Shown here: positions 5,550-6,187 of the stretch, piece after piece
How the letters are laid out: each line of letters opens with the position of its first letter
Position numbering within the stretch: the stretch's first letter is position 1
DNA from: Anaerolineae bacterium
Lineage (GTDB): Bacteria > Chloroflexota > Anaerolineae > JAAYZQ01
Length of the DNA: 6,187 nucleotides
NCBI GenBank assembly: GCA_016929795.1
Contig: JAFGIA010000366.1
Coordinates: forward strand, 1-6,187
Reading direction: 5' to 3'
Position numbers and translations under genes: made by a program
The notes under the pieces: generated by a model
What the model was told of the DNA's origin: nothing
Seen by the model: only the letters and a program-made list of their open reading frames with translations
The model's database searches: none

Positions 5550-5864
5550 ATGAGCCCCAAGAGAAGGAATAGGAAAAGAAGCAAGGGATCCTCTCGACCG
5601 AGAGGTCCCAGGCCCGGCCTGCGGATGAAAGGGGGCGTGCTCTTTGATCCGCAGATGGGGGGCTTTGTCGTCATCGTCCACACCTGGGACAACATTGCGT
5701 GTCAGGGCGAGCCCGAAGAGTGGCGCCATCCTCAAGTGTTCCCCACCGAAGACGCCGCCATGGAGTATTACAAGGCCAACATCCGTCCTGCCTTGAAGCA
5801 GATGATGGCCGACACGGCCCAGGAGCCCGGCCTCTCTTTCCTGTACCGTGAATTGGAGGAATAG
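5550..5864 (+). CDS. Small protein of unknown function with basic N-terminal tail
   Basis: 104 residues; ATG at 5550 with AGGAG five bases upstream and a consensus -10 about 70 bases before it. I do not recognise a family. Residues 1-26 are a strongly basic, Ser/Gly/Pro-rich tail (many Arg and Lys), likely disordered and able to touch nucleic acid. Residues of about 28-68 look like beta structure (GGVLFDPQMGGFVVIVHTWDN, then HPQVFPTEDAA). Residues of about 69-104 are helical and end in acidic residues. There is no signal peptide, membrane segment or catalytic motif. It diverges from the STAND gene and converges with the response-regulator gene, with only 35 bases between stops. The TATAAT, ribosome binding site and codon use support a real gene. 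A larger minus-strand frame across this region lacks such support. Confidence 0.75.
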   Translation: MSPKRRNRKRSKGSSRPRGPRPGLRMKGGVLFDPQMGGFVVIVHTWDNIACQGEPEEWRHPQVFPTEDAAMEYYKANIRPALKQMMADTAQEPGLSFLYRELEE

Positions 5865-5866
5865 CT

Positions 5867-5900
5867 GGGGCACAAGAGGAGCCCCGATTGCGCAGTTTTT
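5867..5900 (+). terminator. Weak terminator-like hairpin between convergent genes
   Basis: GGGGC (5867-5871) pairs with GCCCC (5881-5885) across a 9-base loop, two bases after the TAG stop (5862-5864) of the 104-residue gene. A run of five T follows at 5896-5900, but ten bases after the stem, which is too far for a classic intrinsic terminator. Confidence 0.3.
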
Positions 5901-6187
5901 CAGTCCAGCTTGACCAAGCCCCGGCTGACGGCGATGGCGATGAGATGATTCCTGTTTTTGGCTTCCAGGCGCCGCGAAGCGCCTTTTATGTGCCACCTGA
6001 TTGTTTGTACGGACACGTCGAGCAACCGCGCGATCTCCTGATCTGGGATGCCACGGGCAATTAAGGTCAAGATTTCGTGCTGTCGCTCTGTCAGCGTTGC
6101 GGTAGGGATTTCCACCGGTTTCAATAAATGATCGATCCGCCTGAGCAGTTCTGACAGGTCGAAGGGGCGGGTGACCAGATCGCCGGC
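5900..6187 (-). CDS. Response regulator, LuxR-type HTH, 5'-truncated by the window edge
   Basis: The frame is open from the right edge to a TGA at 5900-5902, showing the last 95 residues. The first 20 or so (AGDLVTRPFDLSELLRRIDHL) are the end of a receiver domain: the loop carrying the conserved Lys-Pro pair, here Arg-Pro, then the last helix. After a short linker comes a LuxR-type DNA-binding domain: LTERQHEILTLIARG, the HTH DQEIARLLDVSVQTIRWHIKGASRRL, then a final helix with NRNHLIAIAVSRGLV. A TTG at 6122-6124 could act as an internal start, but the receiver sequence upstream in the same frame shows the gene begins outside. It would be a DNA-binding partner of a histidine kinase, activated by Asp phosphorylation. 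The phospho-acceptor Asp is not in view. Target genes are unknown. The receiver-HTH linker is shorter than in NarL-type proteins. Confidence 0.88.
   Translation of the reverse strand, partial: AGDLVTRPFDLSELLRRIDHLLKPVEIPTATLTERQHEILTLIARGIPDQEIARLLDVSVQTIRWHIKGASRRLEAKNRNHLIAIAVSRGLVKLD

Noticed and set aside
5181..5996. 271-residue minus-strand open frame
   Set aside because: It runs opposite the better supported 104-residue gene and across both divergent promoters and the STAND gene start. Its sequence is low-complexity and lacks domain motifs.
1..6187. DGR template repeat and reverse transcriptase inside the window
   Set aside because: I found no second copy of the GGCGGCTCGTGG-type scaffold and no reverse-transcriptase motifs in any frame. 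If a DGR exists its other parts lie elsewhere.

Overview
The window looks like a piece of a GC-rich bacterial chromosome, most likely Chloroflexota or a similar lineage. This is an inference from gene content: a lipoprotein with a Pro/Thr linker after the lipid-attachment cysteine, a beta-helix 'choice-of-anchor Q' protein, a SIR2-STAND-FGE multidomain protein and a compact LuxR-type response regulator. No rRNA, tRNA, CRISPR array, transposase or reverse transcriptase was found.

Layout, left to right. Positions 1-506 hold an open frame running in from the left edge (stop at 371-373) that is only partly gene-like, followed by small hairpins. Positions 507-1730 (minus) encode a beta-helix lipoprotein. 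Positions 1731-1965 are intergenic and packed with nine copies of TCAGTG/CACTGA, arranged as doublets and nested inverted repeats. Positions 1966-5214 (minus) encode the main gene, a 1082-residue protein with a SIR2-like N-terminus, an nSTAND1-type NTPase with winged helix, a helical linker and a C-terminal FGE/C-type-lectin-fold domain. Positions 5215-5549 form a divergent promoter region with a structured leader for the large gene. Positions 5550-5864 (plus) encode a small protein of unknown function. Positions 5900-6187 (minus, running off the right edge) encode the C-terminal part of a response regulator with a LuxR-type HTH.

The large protein has the effector-switch-sensor layout of bacterial NLR-like (STAND) conflict proteins and is the best candidate for an undescribed system. 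Three things make it unusual. Its FGE domain lacks both catalytic cysteines, and its last 35 or so codons look like the variable region of a diversity-generating retroelement (DGR) target, with every candidate variable codon reachable from AAC or AAT. Its SIR2 motifs are altered (GDA for GAG, TTAYD for TTNYD), with a six-cysteine cluster between them. A palindromic GC-rich repeat is inserted in frame inside the NTPase domain. The gene has a strong predicted promoter and a leader with alternative hairpins, so expression may be controlled after initiation. The beta-helix lipoprotein lies downstream on the same strand, but the 235-bp repeat-rich gap argues against a tight operon. The other two genes show no clear functional tie to the large gene.
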